Shown piece after piece: positions 27,324 to 37,369 of a stretch of DNA of 64,000 nt (the stretch's first letter is position 1; each line of letters begins with the position of its first letter). Source of the stretch: Acetivibrio cellulolyticus CD2 (GTDB lineage: Bacteria > Bacillota > Clostridia > Acetivibrionales > Acetivibrionaceae); contig NZ_JH556658.1 of the NCBI RefSeq assembly GCF_000179595.2, forward strand, positions 204,528-268,527, in the 5' to 3' direction. The notes beneath the pieces were generated by a model. It had not been told where the DNA came from, did not search any database, and saw nothing but the letters and a program-made list of their open reading frames with translations. The position numbers were made by a program, and so were the translations under genes.

Positions 27324-27683
27324 ATGAAAGATAATAGTCAAAAGAATTCACATACTGGGATCATTGAAACAGGTGGAACAAAAGATAATTTTATTGAATT
27401 GTTTTCTAGATTCCTTTTGAATACTTTTAAAATTTTTGTTGGAGGTTTTATTGGAGATTTAGTATTATCAATTGTGTGTATGATTATTTATGCAGTGCTG
27501 AGTAAAGTATATTTGAGTAAATTGGCTGTTTTAATTTATTTGGCTCTGCCAATAACTATATTTATAAAATTATTCAAAAATAAGAAAGCTTTATATGTGC
27601 CAGTGGGTTTGTGTTTTATGCATTTTATATTTTTCCCAACTGCATTTTTATATATACTTAAATTTATACATATTATTGATTAA
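27324..27683 (+). CDS. Small multi-pass membrane protein, unknown
   Basis: 119 residues. A polar start of about 25 residues is followed by three to four hydrophobic segments (FKIFVGGFIGDLVLSIVCMI, VLIYLALPITIFI, FMHFIFFPTAFLYILKFI). AAAGGAAC lies before the ATG. The next gene starts 11 bases after the stop, so the two form an operon of unknown membrane proteins. No family recognised. Confidence 0.6.
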   Translation: MKDNSQKNSHTGIIETGGTKDNFIELFSRFLLNTFKIFVGGFIGDLVLSIVCMIIYAVLSKVYLSKLAVLIYLALPITIFIKLFKNKKALYVPVGLCFMHFIFFPTAFLYILKFIHIID

Positions 27684-27694
27684 GTGGTGAGAAA

Positions 27695-28438
27695 ATGATT
27701 GTAGAGAGTATGTACTTAAAAATGGTTTTAATATGTGTTGCTGTATTGCCATTATACGGGGCTACAGAGTTGATTTACAGGCTTTATTTTAATAATCATT
27801 TACTTAAGATGATTCGAAAAATCGGAATTGTATTTTTGTCTATTCTTTTTATATTTACATTATGTTCTTTTGTAATTCTTTATATAAATGCATATCCATC
27901 TTATTCCAGTTTGAAAGAAATAAAAATTTCTGAAATAGATAAGCTTTCTCAAATTGAAGAACAGTGTAGTAAAATAGCAAAAGAGTTTGATACAGATTTT
28001 GAACTTAAAGAGTTTTCTATGTATATAAATAATAATGATACAAAAAAATTAACAAATGATACCAAGCTGATATTTAATTATACCTGCTTAAACAAATATG
28101 AAATTGGTGATTGTTTATTAGGTTGCGATATTAGTGTAAATTACAATAAGAAAGTAATCACAGATGTCCGTTATTACAATTATGATGTGCCGAGAGATTG
28201 TCATCATTGGGAAATGAAGCGAATAGGAGAATTTGAAGATTATATTAATGTCTCAGATTTTATAAATTATTTTAGTGACCAAATCAAAACAAAATATCAT
28301 TATATTAAAAATCCGGTTGTTTGTGTAGAAAAAATATTCAGGGATAAGTTTAATGCTCAATTAAGAGATGATGATATTGTTATTGCAGAATATGATGTTT
28401 TATCGAAAAAAAATAAAATAGAGTTTAAAGAAAGGTGA
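27695..28438 (+). CDS. Membrane protein with extracytoplasmic domain, unknown
   Basis: 247 residues. Two N-terminal helices (about 8-25 and 43-66) are followed by a soluble domain of about 180 residues with paired Cys (CLLGCD) and charged blocks, including CHHWEMKRIGEFEDYI. A GTGAGAAA ribosome site precedes the ATG. It is probably translated with the small membrane protein upstream. I recognise no family. A scrap of another coding region starts right behind it. Confidence 0.6.
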   Translation: MIVESMYLKMVLICVAVLPLYGATELIYRLYFNNHLLKMIRKIGIVFLSILFIFTLCSFVILYINAYPSYSSLKEIKISEIDKLSQIEEQCSKIAKEFDTDFELKEFSMYINNNDTKKLTNDTKLIFNYTCLNKYEIGDCLLGCDISVNYNKKVITDVRYYNYDVPRDCHHWEMKRIGEFEDYINVSDFINYFSDQIKTKYHYIKNPVVCVEKIFRDKFNAQLRDDDIVIAEYDVLSKKNKIEFKER

Positions 28439-28449
28439 ATTCAAACTGC

Positions 28450-28590
28450 ATGATCTATATCCAAATAACAACGTGATAGAGCAAACTATTGAAGCCCTTT
28501 ATAAAGAGGGGGTTACTTATAAGAAAAAACTATTTGGGATTTTTTGACCAATACTTATGAAGAAAATGGAGAATGGGTAAAACAATAATT
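28450..28590 (+). pseudogene. Coding relic between unknown genes
   Basis: Two short open stretches in different frames, HDLYPNNNVIEQTIEALYK and, after a shift, DFLTNTYEENGEWVKQ, read like the end of a protein broken by a frameshift. There is no start codon or ribosome site. Confidence 0.35.
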
Positions 28591-28608
28591 CTTGTGATGA
28601 GGTGACAC

Positions 28609-31600
28609 ATGCTTTTCAATAAAAAAGTTCCTGATAAAAAAGATTTACTAAAAGAATTAGATTTACTTGGCTATTCGGACAGGGTGAAAAAAATGGCTAT
28701 TATGGGCCGTGACAATAATAGTTCAAAGCAATATCATAAATTGCTTTCTTCATTACTTGAGGATGGTGCATATGAAGCACAGCTTGCGCTTACAGGTGCT
28801 TCAGTAACCAAAAACACTGATATAATCTTGTCGGCCTTAAAGCATCGCATGGTTAGTGTTAGAAAAAAAGCAGCAGGACTTTTGGCAAAAGCAGCCTCAG
28901 ATGATGACATAGTAAAAGAGATAGAAAATTTATCTCAGGATTGCCGTAGATGCCTACTACGCAATATTACAAAAATTAATCGTCAGGTATTGGCGGAACG
29001 GTTGATTGGATTGGTGTACAAAAGGTGGGGAGCACATGAGGCAGCAATTCTGCTGCCGGCTTGTAGTAAAGAAACTGTTGAAAAATATCTTTTGGACATC
29101 GGACATGTAATAAGCAGTTGGCATATGCTAGCTTATAGGAATCTTGATGTGGTTTCGGACTATTTTAAGACGTCCTTAGAAAAAGCATCATCAAGGCAAA
29201 AAACTTATATTTGGTGGTGGTTCTCCACTGCAATTCAGCTTATGTGTGAATTGAAACCGGATTTTATTCTGGATTGTGCAATGAATTTGGGGCCAAAGGA
29301 TATAGTACATCCTTTATTGAAAACCAACATAGGTATTTTAGTGCGTAAATGTCCTGAAAAAGTATATGATTTGTTGGTCAGGAATGAATCACGCAAAGAG
29401 TTGATTTCAAACGGAATACCTACAACTTTATTAAAAAACCTAAAATGTTTCTCAAAAGACCAACAGATTGGGTTAGGTAAATTGCTTGCTGAGAAACCTG
29501 CGCATATAGCAGAATTTCTGCATCATATCGCTCCTTCAGACCGGGAAGATTTGTTTGAGGCTGTATATGAGAAAGAAATCCGAAAGGAAATAGTTTTTCC
29601 AGAAGCATTATTATATGAATTGCCGCATAAATTACGTGACAGAGAAGCCGCTCGTATGCTTGGACTTCGCCAAATCAACGAAAGCCGGGCAAAAACTTAT
29701 ATGATTACTTTATATCGTGATATAGATAATGCAAGAGAAATACTACAAACAGCAGCACGTTCATCAAACGCAGAGGAAAGGGCACAAGCACTTACCTGGC
29801 TGATTAGAAGCACAGCTTTATCAAGGCATGGCGTTGATGAGACTTTGGCCTTCCTATGCCGTATCAAAAATGAGCAGGACCCGGTGCGGAGTGCAGTATT
29901 TACTGAGCTTTCAAAATGTAATGCATCTATTTATACTGAGAATAACATAAAAGAACTTACTTTGCTTGTTGACAGTGTCATAGAAGCTAGAGATACTTCA
30001 TATTCAACAAGGTATGCTGTACAAAAATTTGCTTTTGCAATTATGATCCATAATGCATCAAATCCAGGTGGCGAGCTTTTTAAGTTCTCCATGGATATAA
30101 CTAAAAAACTTACAAAGCAGACTGGACAATTGGCTTTTCCATCACTGGAAAAGAATATACCCCGTGGTCTGGAGAAAAACATATTTGACGAGATTTACCC
30201 ATTGGTAGTGGATGCCAATAGACATGAAAACTATAGTATGGTTATTGCATTGGCAGCAGCGCTTGGAAAAAGGGGCTATGAGATAATAAAGCTTCAAAAT
30301 TTATTGAAAGAAGCAATTGCTGCAAAACCTGATAATGTAGCAATTCAGGCTGCAAGGCATTGGCTTGCACCTAAAAAAACTCGTGATGAAAGGGTAAAAG
30401 AATTAATTGGTCTTGATAAATCCTTTATTACGATTCCACAAGTATTTTTGCATTTGCATATGAGACGTCAGGAATGGTTAGACCCATTTATTTCAGGTGA
30501 TGTTATACGAGGGAAGTTTCTAACTGGTAATACAATTTATGTTGTACCGGCTGATAAAGGATTTCAAAGGTGGCTGCCGCGTCAGCAAAATTCGTTACTT
30601 TGTATGCTGGAAAGGATAGCATCCGATAGCAAACGTAGCCAATGGGAACGTGTAAATTGCATAAAAATAATGGCGAGAATGCCTGATATTTGCCCAACCA
30701 AAGTGATTAAATTCATGGATAGTAATGAAGTTCCAATAGTTGAAGCAGCTCTTTATGCAACATCATTGCTTGAAGAGCCGGAAAAGTCAATTCCGATTTT
30801 ACTCGAAAATATTGACGGAGATAGAGCACGTGTTGCAATGTACTCAATACCAAAATGTGCCCGCTTTGTTAATCCGGATTTATTGTCTTCAAAACTTAAC
30901 GAACTTTTAAGCAGGGATAATCTTAAAATAACTGTTAGAAAAGAAGCAATAAGGTTAGTTGGAGCATACAAAAGCATTAATAGTTTATCGCTGCTGATGG
31001 GCGAATTGAAAAAAGCAAATCCGCACAAGGATGTCTTAATTGCAGTTGGTCATGCAGCCAGACAACTTCTCGATAATAAGGATGCATGGTGTGTTTTGAA
31101 TGAATTAGCATCTTCATCACAAATTGATGTTGCAAGAAGCTTATTATATCAACAGCCGGATCAATTGCAAGAAGACTTCAGAACTAGGTATTTGGAATTG
31201 ATAATTAGAGTGGCAAATTATAATGAGGCAGATGTCAGGAAAGAAGCCTTCTCATATATGAAACAATGGATTAATAGAAACGAAGAAACAGTTGCTAATG
31301 CTGCTTTAGCGGCTATTACCGATCTTGAATGCAGTTCTGTTTGGAATGCTGCTACGGATACACTGATAGAAGCATGCTGTGATGGAAAAGTCAATGAAGT
31401 GGTAATAAATGTTTTTAAAGACCTGGTCAATGTAGATATAATTGAAGAATACAATGCCAATGCTCAAAGAGATTTACCCCATCGCCAGCGTCTAATGAAA
31501 TTGGTGAGTAAACTTACGTCTTTGCCAAGTTCCACACGTTTGAATCTTGTACCGTTATATAAGGGCATTATTGAGTGTTTTTCAAAAGAGAAAACATTAA

Positions 31601-31974
31601 AAAATGCTCTGATAAAAGTTCACGTTGCATCAATTGATTGGAATGATGTAGAGAATTCAATTATTATACTAAATAATATTGTTAATTGTATTATTGATTA
31701 TCCTCATCTTATAAACAATGCTTACAATGAAGTTTTACAAAATTTAAAAGATAATAAAGGTTATTGGGAGCCGGAAACGTTATTGAAGATAGTTGATATG
31801 ATTTGGCATAAAGGTTGTCGTGAAGCTCAATATATTTCACTGGCACTGCTGGAAGTTGCCGGTAGTACCTTGTTTTGGCATCAGGATTGTGGAAATCGAT
31901 TAAAGTTATATAGAAATTATAACGACGTTATGATATGTACTCGTGCGTTAGATATTTGGACAGCAATAGAATAG
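28609..31974 (+). CDS. Giant helical-repeat (HEAT-like) protein
   Basis: 1121 residues without signal peptide or membrane helix. It is composed of alternating amphipathic helices throughout; units such as VRKKAAGLLAKAASDDDIVK, VRSAVFTELSK, VPIVEAALYATSLLEEPEKS and DVRKEAFSYMKQW are typical of HEAT/ARM solenoids. No enzymatic motif is apparent. GAGGTGAC precedes the ATG. HEAT solenoids usually serve as protein-binding scaffolds. The size and the neighbourhood of relics and toxin genes make a defence or conflict role possible but unproven. A short relic resembling an ENPEINVIESIEDL tail follows. Confidence 0.75.
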   Translation: MLFNKKVPDKKDLLKELDLLGYSDRVKKMAIMGRDNNSSKQYHKLLSSLLEDGAYEAQLALTGASVTKNTDIILSALKHRMVSVRKKAAGLLAKAASDDDIVKEIENLSQDCRRCLLRNITKINRQVLAERLIGLVYKRWGAHEAAILLPACSKETVEKYLLDIGHVISSWHMLAYRNLDVVSDYFKTSLEKASSRQKTYIWWWFSTAIQLMCELKPDFILDCAMNLGPKDIVHPLLKTNIGILVRKCPEKVYDLLVRNESRKELISNGIPTTLLKNLKCFSKDQQIGLGKLLAEKPAHIAEFLHHIAPSDREDLFEAVYEKEIRKEIVFPEALLYELPHKLRDREAARMLGLRQINESRAKTYMITLYRDIDNAREILQTAARSSNAEERAQALTWLIRSTALSRHGVDETLAFLCRIKNEQDPVRSAVFTELSKCNASIYTENNIKELTLLVDSVIEARDTSYSTRYAVQKFAFAIMIHNASNPGGELFKFSMDITKKLTKQTGQLAFPSLEKNIPRGLEKNIFDEIYPLVVDANRHENYSMVIALAAALGKRGYEIIKLQNLLKEAIAAKPDNVAIQAARHWLAPKKTRDERVKELIGLDKSFITIPQVFLHLHMRRQEWLDPFISGDVIRGKFLTGNTIYVVPADKGFQRWLPRQQNSLLCMLERIASDSKRSQWERVNCIKIMARMPDICPTKVIKFMDSNEVPIVEAALYATSLLEEPEKSIPILLENIDGDRARVAMYSIPKCARFVNPDLLSSKLNELLSRDNLKITVRKEAIRLVGAYKSINSLSLLMGELKKANPHKDVLIAVGHAARQLLDNKDAWCVLNELASSSQIDVARSLLYQQPDQLQEDFRTRYLELIIRVANYNEADVRKEAFSYMKQWINRNEETVANAALAAITDLECSSVWNAATDTLIEACCDGKVNEVVINVFKDLVNVDIIEEYNANAQRDLPHRQRLMKLVSKLTSLPSSTRLNLVPLYKGIIECFSKEKTLKNALIKVHVASIDWNDVENSIIILNNIVNCIIDYPHLINNAYNEVLQNLKDNKGYWEPETLLKIVDMIWHKGCREAQYISLALLEVAGSTLFWHQDCGNRLKLYRNYNDVMICTRALDIWTAIE

Positions 31975-32083
31975 TTATTCAAAATAATAAATGTGAAGGT
32001 GTTTTATACAATCTTAGGGAGAATCCAGAAATAAACGTGATTGAAAGTATAGAGGACCTCTAGCAACTTGATTTAAAAAGAGG

Positions 32084-32177
32084 GGCTGATACAAAAGTTC
32101 ACTTATATCAATCATATTGTGCAGTTTATAAAGCTTAAGTACAATATGGATTGGGAATAAGGCATTTTGTATCAGCC
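32084..32177. mobile_element. 94-bp inverted-repeat element, MITE-like
   Basis: Perfect 13-base terminal inverted repeats, GGCTGATACAAAA and TTTTGTATCAGCC, enclose an 68-base core that is itself partly self-complementary (CAATCATATTGTGC with GTACAATATGGATTG). It cannot encode a transposase. The GGCTG-ACAAAA end resembles insertion-sequence ends. It may alternatively act as a terminator for the HEAT gene, but the stem is far longer than needed. The rest of 31975-32277 is featureless. Confidence 0.5.
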
Positions 32178-32277
32178 TATCTTTGTTTAAAAGTTCTTAT
32201 TAATATTAAGGTACCTTGTTAAATAAATTGTTACTACTATTAATCTATCTGTTATTTTATTGTTTTATAACAAAATC

Positions 32278-34284
32278 TCAATTAATTTCTGTTGAACCTA
32301 AAACATTGATGACGCCTGGAACAATTGTTGTATTTAAATTATTAAGATCAATATCTCCAAATGTTGCATTAACTACATTAATAGAAGTGATTCCACACTT
32401 TGTAGGTAATACTTTAAAAGTAAGGTTTGTAAACAATCCATTCGAAGTGATATATTCATCCTTCATTGTGCAATCAACAAACAGTATTTTTATGGTTCCA
32501 TCCTCCAACTTGTTTATTGCAAAGTTCATATCAGGATTTTTCACAATACTTCCAACCTCATTTTCTACAAACTCCAATTGAGTAGAATCATAGGTAATAG
32601 TCATATTGCATGCGGCAATTCCTTTATCCGGAACATTTTCAAAGTTAACTGGAATAGTTATAGTATCACCAATTTTTGCATCACCAGAACCGACTTTACA
32701 ACAAAAATCAGATTGAGGGTTTGGTGTTTGTACTGCAGGAATATCAATGATGACCGAGCCAGGATATACTGCTGTAGGTACTGAATAAAGGTTTATATCT
32801 CCAACTGTTTGATTAGATATGTTTATATGGGTAACTTCATATGAAGAACCTATAACTTTAAAATTGAGGTTTGCAACTATTCCACCTGATTTTATAAATT
32901 CATTTTCCATTGTAAAATCAATGAACAGCAATTTTAAAGATCCCTCACTGGTTTTGACCAAACTAAAGTTTGTATCTGGATTTGGGACTATACTTCCAGG
33001 CTCATATGATAAGAATTCCAGTTGTTTAGGGTCGTAAGTAATTGTAAAATCACATGTACTAATCCCGATAGCAGGAACATCGTCAAAATAGATAGGAAGA
33101 GTTACATTTTCATTTGGTGAAGCTTGCTTTGAACCCACAGTAATCTCGAATGAAGATAAAGGTGTAGGTGTTACTAAAGAATTAATGGTGACTGAGCCTG
33201 AACATAATTCTGTAGCTATTACATTAAGATTTAGGTCTGCAACTGTTGCATAGCATAAATCTATAAAAGTTAATCCAGACGTATGACCTACAACCTTAAA
33301 ATTAAGGTTTGCAACAATTCCATCAAAATTGATACATTCATTTCCTATTGTATGATCAAGGAACAATAATTTTAGACACCCATCTTCTGCTTTGTTTATA
33401 GCGAAGTTTACATCTGGGTTTGGAACTATGTTTCCAGGCTCATATGATATATACTCCAATTGTTGAGGATCGTAAGTGATTGTAAAATTACATGCACTAA
33501 TTCCGTTAGCAGGAACATTCATATAATTGATAGGTAGAGTTATATTGTCATTTTCTGCAGCATTGAGTGTTCCAGCGCCAATACGCAATGTATATGTAGA
33601 AGGTGTAGAGGATGGTTCAGGTGTTGTCGGTGGTGGCGTCGTCATGGACGGAATGCTTGGGTGTGGCGTCGTCTCGGCAATATAAACATAACCATCAATT
33701 GCCTTAGTGGGTACGCTAGCATAATTTCCATCACCGACTGTTATATCATATATTTTAATTGAAGTTTGATAGGACACAGAAATATTTATTTTAAAATTAA
33801 GTTCTGCAAATACTCCGTCTGTGCAAATATGTTTATCTAGATTTGTGGTGTCAACGAAGAGTAATTTTAGTACCCCAGGAGATGTTTCGGCTATAGCAAA
33901 GTTTGCATCTGGATCAGGAACTATATCTCCAGCACTGCCACCTGTATATTTCAAAATGGAAGTGTCGTAACTGATACTCATGTCAGTTGATACTATACCA
34001 TTATCAGGAACGCATGTAAGTTTAATTGGTACACATACTTCTTTACCTGTTTGTGAATTAACTGATCCTCCTTCGATCACAAGTGTTTCGGTAGCAGTAG
34101 GTGTTGGTGTTGCATATTTTGGAGTTTTAGGCGGTTTTACTGGTTTTGAAGGATGCTTATGGTGCTTTGTTACTGCTTGTGTGGGACCATTTGGTGCAGC
34201 TGAGGCTGTACATAAATTGACCACTGTTGAAAACATAGTAACAAGCATGGCAATAGTTACAATTTTACACAGTATTTTTTTCAT
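32278..34284 (-). CDS. Scaffoldin with four cohesin domains
   Basis: 668-residue secreted cellulosome scaffold. Signal peptide about 1-29, a cationic His/Lys/Pro segment (KHHKHPSKPVKPPKTPK) at about 40-57, a Thr/Pro linker, then four type-I-like cohesins at about 67-200, 227-360, 369-505 and 510-660. Cohesins 2-4 share the ITYDPQQLEYISYEPG and NLNFKV pattern and look like recent duplications; cohesin 1 is divergent. No CBM, dockerin, SLH or sortase motif follows, so it has no obvious anchor. Each cohesin can bind one dockerin enzyme. The ATG at 34284 follows GGAGGAA; a TATAAT lies about 75 bases upstream, with TTGATA at 19-base spacing. Confidence 0.92.
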   Translation of the reverse strand: MKKILCKIVTIAMLVTMFSTVVNLCTASAAPNGPTQAVTKHHKHPSKPVKPPKTPKYATPTPTATETLVIEGGSVNSQTGKEVCVPIKLTCVPDNGIVSTDMSISYDTSILKYTGGSAGDIVPDPDANFAIAETSPGVLKLLFVDTTNLDKHICTDGVFAELNFKINISVSYQTSIKIYDITVGDGNYASVPTKAIDGYVYIAETTPHPSIPSMTTPPPTTPEPSSTPSTYTLRIGAGTLNAAENDNITLPINYMNVPANGISACNFTITYDPQQLEYISYEPGNIVPNPDVNFAINKAEDGCLKLLFLDHTIGNECINFDGIVANLNFKVVGHTSGLTFIDLCYATVADLNLNVIATELCSGSVTINSLVTPTPLSSFEITVGSKQASPNENVTLPIYFDDVPAIGISTCDFTITYDPKQLEFLSYEPGSIVPNPDTNFSLVKTSEGSLKLLFIDFTMENEFIKSGGIVANLNFKVIGSSYEVTHINISNQTVGDINLYSVPTAVYPGSVIIDIPAVQTPNPQSDFCCKVGSGDAKIGDTITIPVNFENVPDKGIAACNMTITYDSTQLEFVENEVGSIVKNPDMNFAINKLEDGTIKILFVDCTMKDEYITSNGLFTNLTFKVLPTKCGITSINVVNATFGDIDLNNLNTTIVPGVINVLGSTEIN

Positions 34285-34494
34285 TTGAACATTCCTCCCT
34301 AAAGTAATTTTTATGTATTTATTTAAAGCAAGGTACCTCAAATTTTGGTTAATTTAATTATACAATAGTATTGGAAATTTATATCAAAAAGTAAAGAAAT
34401 AAAATATTAAAATTTTCTAAACTGCATTAGTTTAACAATTAGAAATTAGGCACTGGATTTATAAAGTTATTGAAAATATAATTTTGGACAAAAA

Positions 34495-34518
34495 ACTCCG
34501 GAAGTCCCGGAGTTTTTT
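34495..34518. terminator. Bidirectional terminator after the LRR protein gene
   Basis: ACTCCGG (34495-34501) and CCGGAGT (34507-34513) form a seven-pair stem with A and T runs on either side. It ends the minus-strand LRR gene 36 bases after its stop. Confidence 0.85.
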
Positions 34519-34548
34519 ATTGAAATATGTAAATATCTTTACATTATG

Positions 34549-37158
34549 CTATCTTGATACATAGAAAACTCTTCCGGATAATGATGTTTCTGCTCCATTT
34601 TTGCCTTTTTCCCTTATCACAATGGTATGTTTGCCTGTTGCAAGTGTGCTGGTATCAAGAGAATATTCAAAACCACTGTTTGAATTGTTGTATTGCGGAT
34701 AAACCTTAGCCACATCTGGTCTCGACAGACCATAAGTTGCTGTACCTTTTACAACTCCGTCAACAAGGATTTCTATTTTATCAACTCCACTGTTGTCAAG
34801 AAACCAGCCCGATACTTTTGATACTCCGGTTATATTTTGTCCACTAGCAGGTTTATCAAGATAACCTTTCGGCATCAATCTGGCTACATAAATAGTTCTT
34901 GCATTTAGTGTTGTCTTTACACCATTGAGTCCGGTTTCTATTATGGAAATTTTATGTGCACCCTCTGATAGAACAAGTGTGTCAAGTGTATAGTGATAAC
35001 CAGAATAAGAATTATTGTATGCAGGATAAGCATTATAAACATCCTGCCTAAGATCACCATAAATTGTATTTCCAACTACAATTCCATCTACTAGGACCTC
35101 AATCTTTGAAACCTTGGAAGGATCTAAAAACCAGCCCCACATCTTGTAATTTCCAGTAACAGTCTCTCCACTATAAGGTCTATCAATAACTCCTCTTGGA
35201 ATAAGTCTTGAAACAACTATATTTCTTGCAGGAAGAGTGTTCACAGTACCCAATCGGGAGGTCTCACGAATTGTTATTACATGGCTACCTGTTGTAAGAT
35301 TTCCTGTGTTTAGCTGATAATGGAATCCAGCATTGGAATTATAATATTTAGGATATGATTGAGCAATATCCTCCCTTAAATCACCATATACTGCATCTCC
35401 CATTTTAATACCATCAACTAAAACTTCAATTTTGGATACATTTTCAGGATCCAGGTAATAACCTGACAGATTAATTGTACCGCTAACTGCATAGCCTTCA
35501 GTCGGTACTTCAAGACATCCTAGAACAGGTAGAATTTCAAATTCAAAATCTTTAAACATCAATCTGTCATAAACGTCTTCTATAGGTCTGTAATCAGTAA
35601 TTTTATTACCTTGAAGATACAGGTAAATCAGATTATTCAAGTTCTCTAACGGTTTAATGTCACTAATTCCATTATCCTTAATATCAAGGGCAATTAATTT
35701 TGACAAATTAGAAAGTACCGCAAGATCTTTAATGCCAGTATTACTTATCCCTAACATTTCAAGATTTTCAAGGTTTCTTATTATACTAAAATCGCTAACT
35801 GAATTACCATTTAAAACCAAGCAGCTAAGCTGAGGCATATTGGACAAAAATGATATATCCGAAAGTCCCAAATTATCCAGTTCAAGTTGTGTAATATTAG
35901 AACATTGAGTTATTTGTTGAATATTACTTATCGGATTGCCTCCAATTCCAAGGTTTTGAACTGATGGCAATGAGCTTAATACACCAATATCTATGACACG
36001 GTTATTGGTTATGTAAAGTGATTCAAGAAGTGAAAGCGAAGCTAATGGGCTAATATCAGTAATCTGATTATCACACAAATTTAAAAGTGATAAAGAACTT
36101 AAACCTGACAAAGGGTTTATATTGCTAATTTGATTACCATTTAATGATAAATACCTTAACGAGGTTTTTCCACATAATGGAGTTAATTCCCTGATCTGAT
36201 TGTTATCAAGTTGAAGATCAACCAGATTTAGTTTCGTAAGAGCGCTTATATCGCTAATATTAGAGTTATTCATACTAAGTGAAGTGATAGAAGAAAAACC
36301 TGAAAGCTCGTTTAAATTGATTGAATTACCTCCAATGTCAAGTTGATATAGACTTCCAAGGCCCTTTAGTGGCAATATTGATGATATCTGATTATTTTCC
36401 AGATTGATATTTGAAATACCTAAAACACTCTTAATTGGACTAATATCGCTTATTAAATTATCATTCAGGTTTAATGATCTGAGTTTGGTAAATTTACTAA
36501 TCAGTGACAGGTCGCTTATTTTGTTCTTTCCTAGATTAAGTGTTGAAAGATTAGCACAGCTTGTCAATGGCCCAATTTCTGAAATATCGTTTCCTTCAAG
36601 AGAAAGTGAGATCAGTGTAGAAGATGAAGCTAATCGGTCAATTATTCCAGGTCCTTGTATTCCTGTGTTACTCAAGCTCAGCATTTTCAATTTTGTCAAG
36701 CTGGTAACAGGTTCAAAAGATACAGGATGATTATTATCCAAAGCAATATACACAAGATTATTTAGATTTCTTATAGCATCTAAATTTTCAACTTTGTTGT
36801 TTGCAATGTCCAATATTGTTAAAGTAGTAAGAGTGCTCAAACAACTAATATTGCTAATTTTGTTATTACTGAGTAATGCAGATTTTAAACTTTTTAGATG
36901 TTGAATACCTTCAAGATTGGTAATTCCTTTGTTACTTGCATTTAAATTAGTTATTGCTGTAACATCAGTATCCAAAATATCTCCTGACGGTTTGTTGATT
37001 TGGGTCCTTACAACTGCCTCAAGGTTTTTGTCCAAAAATGTTACAACAGTTGAGGCGTAGGCCTTTAGAGGTAGCAAAAACAAAAAAGAATTGCAGATAA
37101 TTGAAGTAATGATAAATAGTGATGTCAAACTCATTTTCATTGTTTTACTCTTTTGCAT
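34549..37158 (-). CDS. Secreted leucine-rich-repeat protein with three Ig-like repeats
   Basis: 869 residues. Signal peptide about 1-36, then about twenty internalin-type 22-residue LRRs (about 60-530; recurring LxxLxLxxNxIxDISPL pattern), then three similar domains of about 100 residues each, containing KIEVLVDG, YGDLR and AYPAYNNS-type motifs and ending near VAR or VSR. The repeats resemble bacterial Ig-like modules. There is no LPXTG or SLH motif, so surface retention is not evident. GGGGAGGAA supports the start. Internalin-type LRRs bind other proteins or glycans; the partner is unknown. Confidence 0.88.
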   Translation of the reverse strand: MQKSKTMKMSLTSLFIITSIICNSFLFLLPLKAYASTVVTFLDKNLEAVVRTQINKPSGDILDTDVTAITNLNASNKGITNLEGIQHLKSLKSALLSNNKISNISCLSTLTTLTILDIANNKVENLDAIRNLNNLVYIALDNNHPVSFEPVTSLTKLKMLSLSNTGIQGPGIIDRLASSSTLISLSLEGNDISEIGPLTSCANLSTLNLGKNKISDLSLISKFTKLRSLNLNDNLISDISPIKSVLGISNINLENNQISSILPLKGLGSLYQLDIGGNSINLNELSGFSSITSLSMNNSNISDISALTKLNLVDLQLDNNQIRELTPLCGKTSLRYLSLNGNQISNINPLSGLSSLSLLNLCDNQITDISPLASLSLLESLYITNNRVIDIGVLSSLPSVQNLGIGGNPISNIQQITQCSNITQLELDNLGLSDISFLSNMPQLSCLVLNGNSVSDFSIIRNLENLEMLGISNTGIKDLAVLSNLSKLIALDIKDNGISDIKPLENLNNLIYLYLQGNKITDYRPIEDVYDRLMFKDFEFEILPVLGCLEVPTEGYAVSGTINLSGYYLDPENVSKIEVLVDGIKMGDAVYGDLREDIAQSYPKYYNSNAGFHYQLNTGNLTTGSHVITIRETSRLGTVNTLPARNIVVSRLIPRGVIDRPYSGETVTGNYKMWGWFLDPSKVSKIEVLVDGIVVGNTIYGDLRQDVYNAYPAYNNSYSGYHYTLDTLVLSEGAHKISIIETGLNGVKTTLNARTIYVARLMPKGYLDKPASGQNITGVSKVSGWFLDNSGVDKIEILVDGVVKGTATYGLSRPDVAKVYPQYNNSNSGFEYSLDTSTLATGKHTIVIREKGKNGAETSLSGRVFYVSR

Positions 37159-37369
37159 GTTAATTCCTCCCCAAAATTTAAGTTAAATGACAAGCTTTAC
37201 ATTTGAAACAGACTTGAATCCTATTTCAAATATTAGTTTATTATAGCAAAGTCATCCAAAAATTAATAGTGAAACCATTCACTTATAGCAGTTCAATACT
37301 AAAAAGATATTCTTCAATTATGATATAACTTTTGGGCAACCTTAAACTATAACTGCATTAATCTATAGT

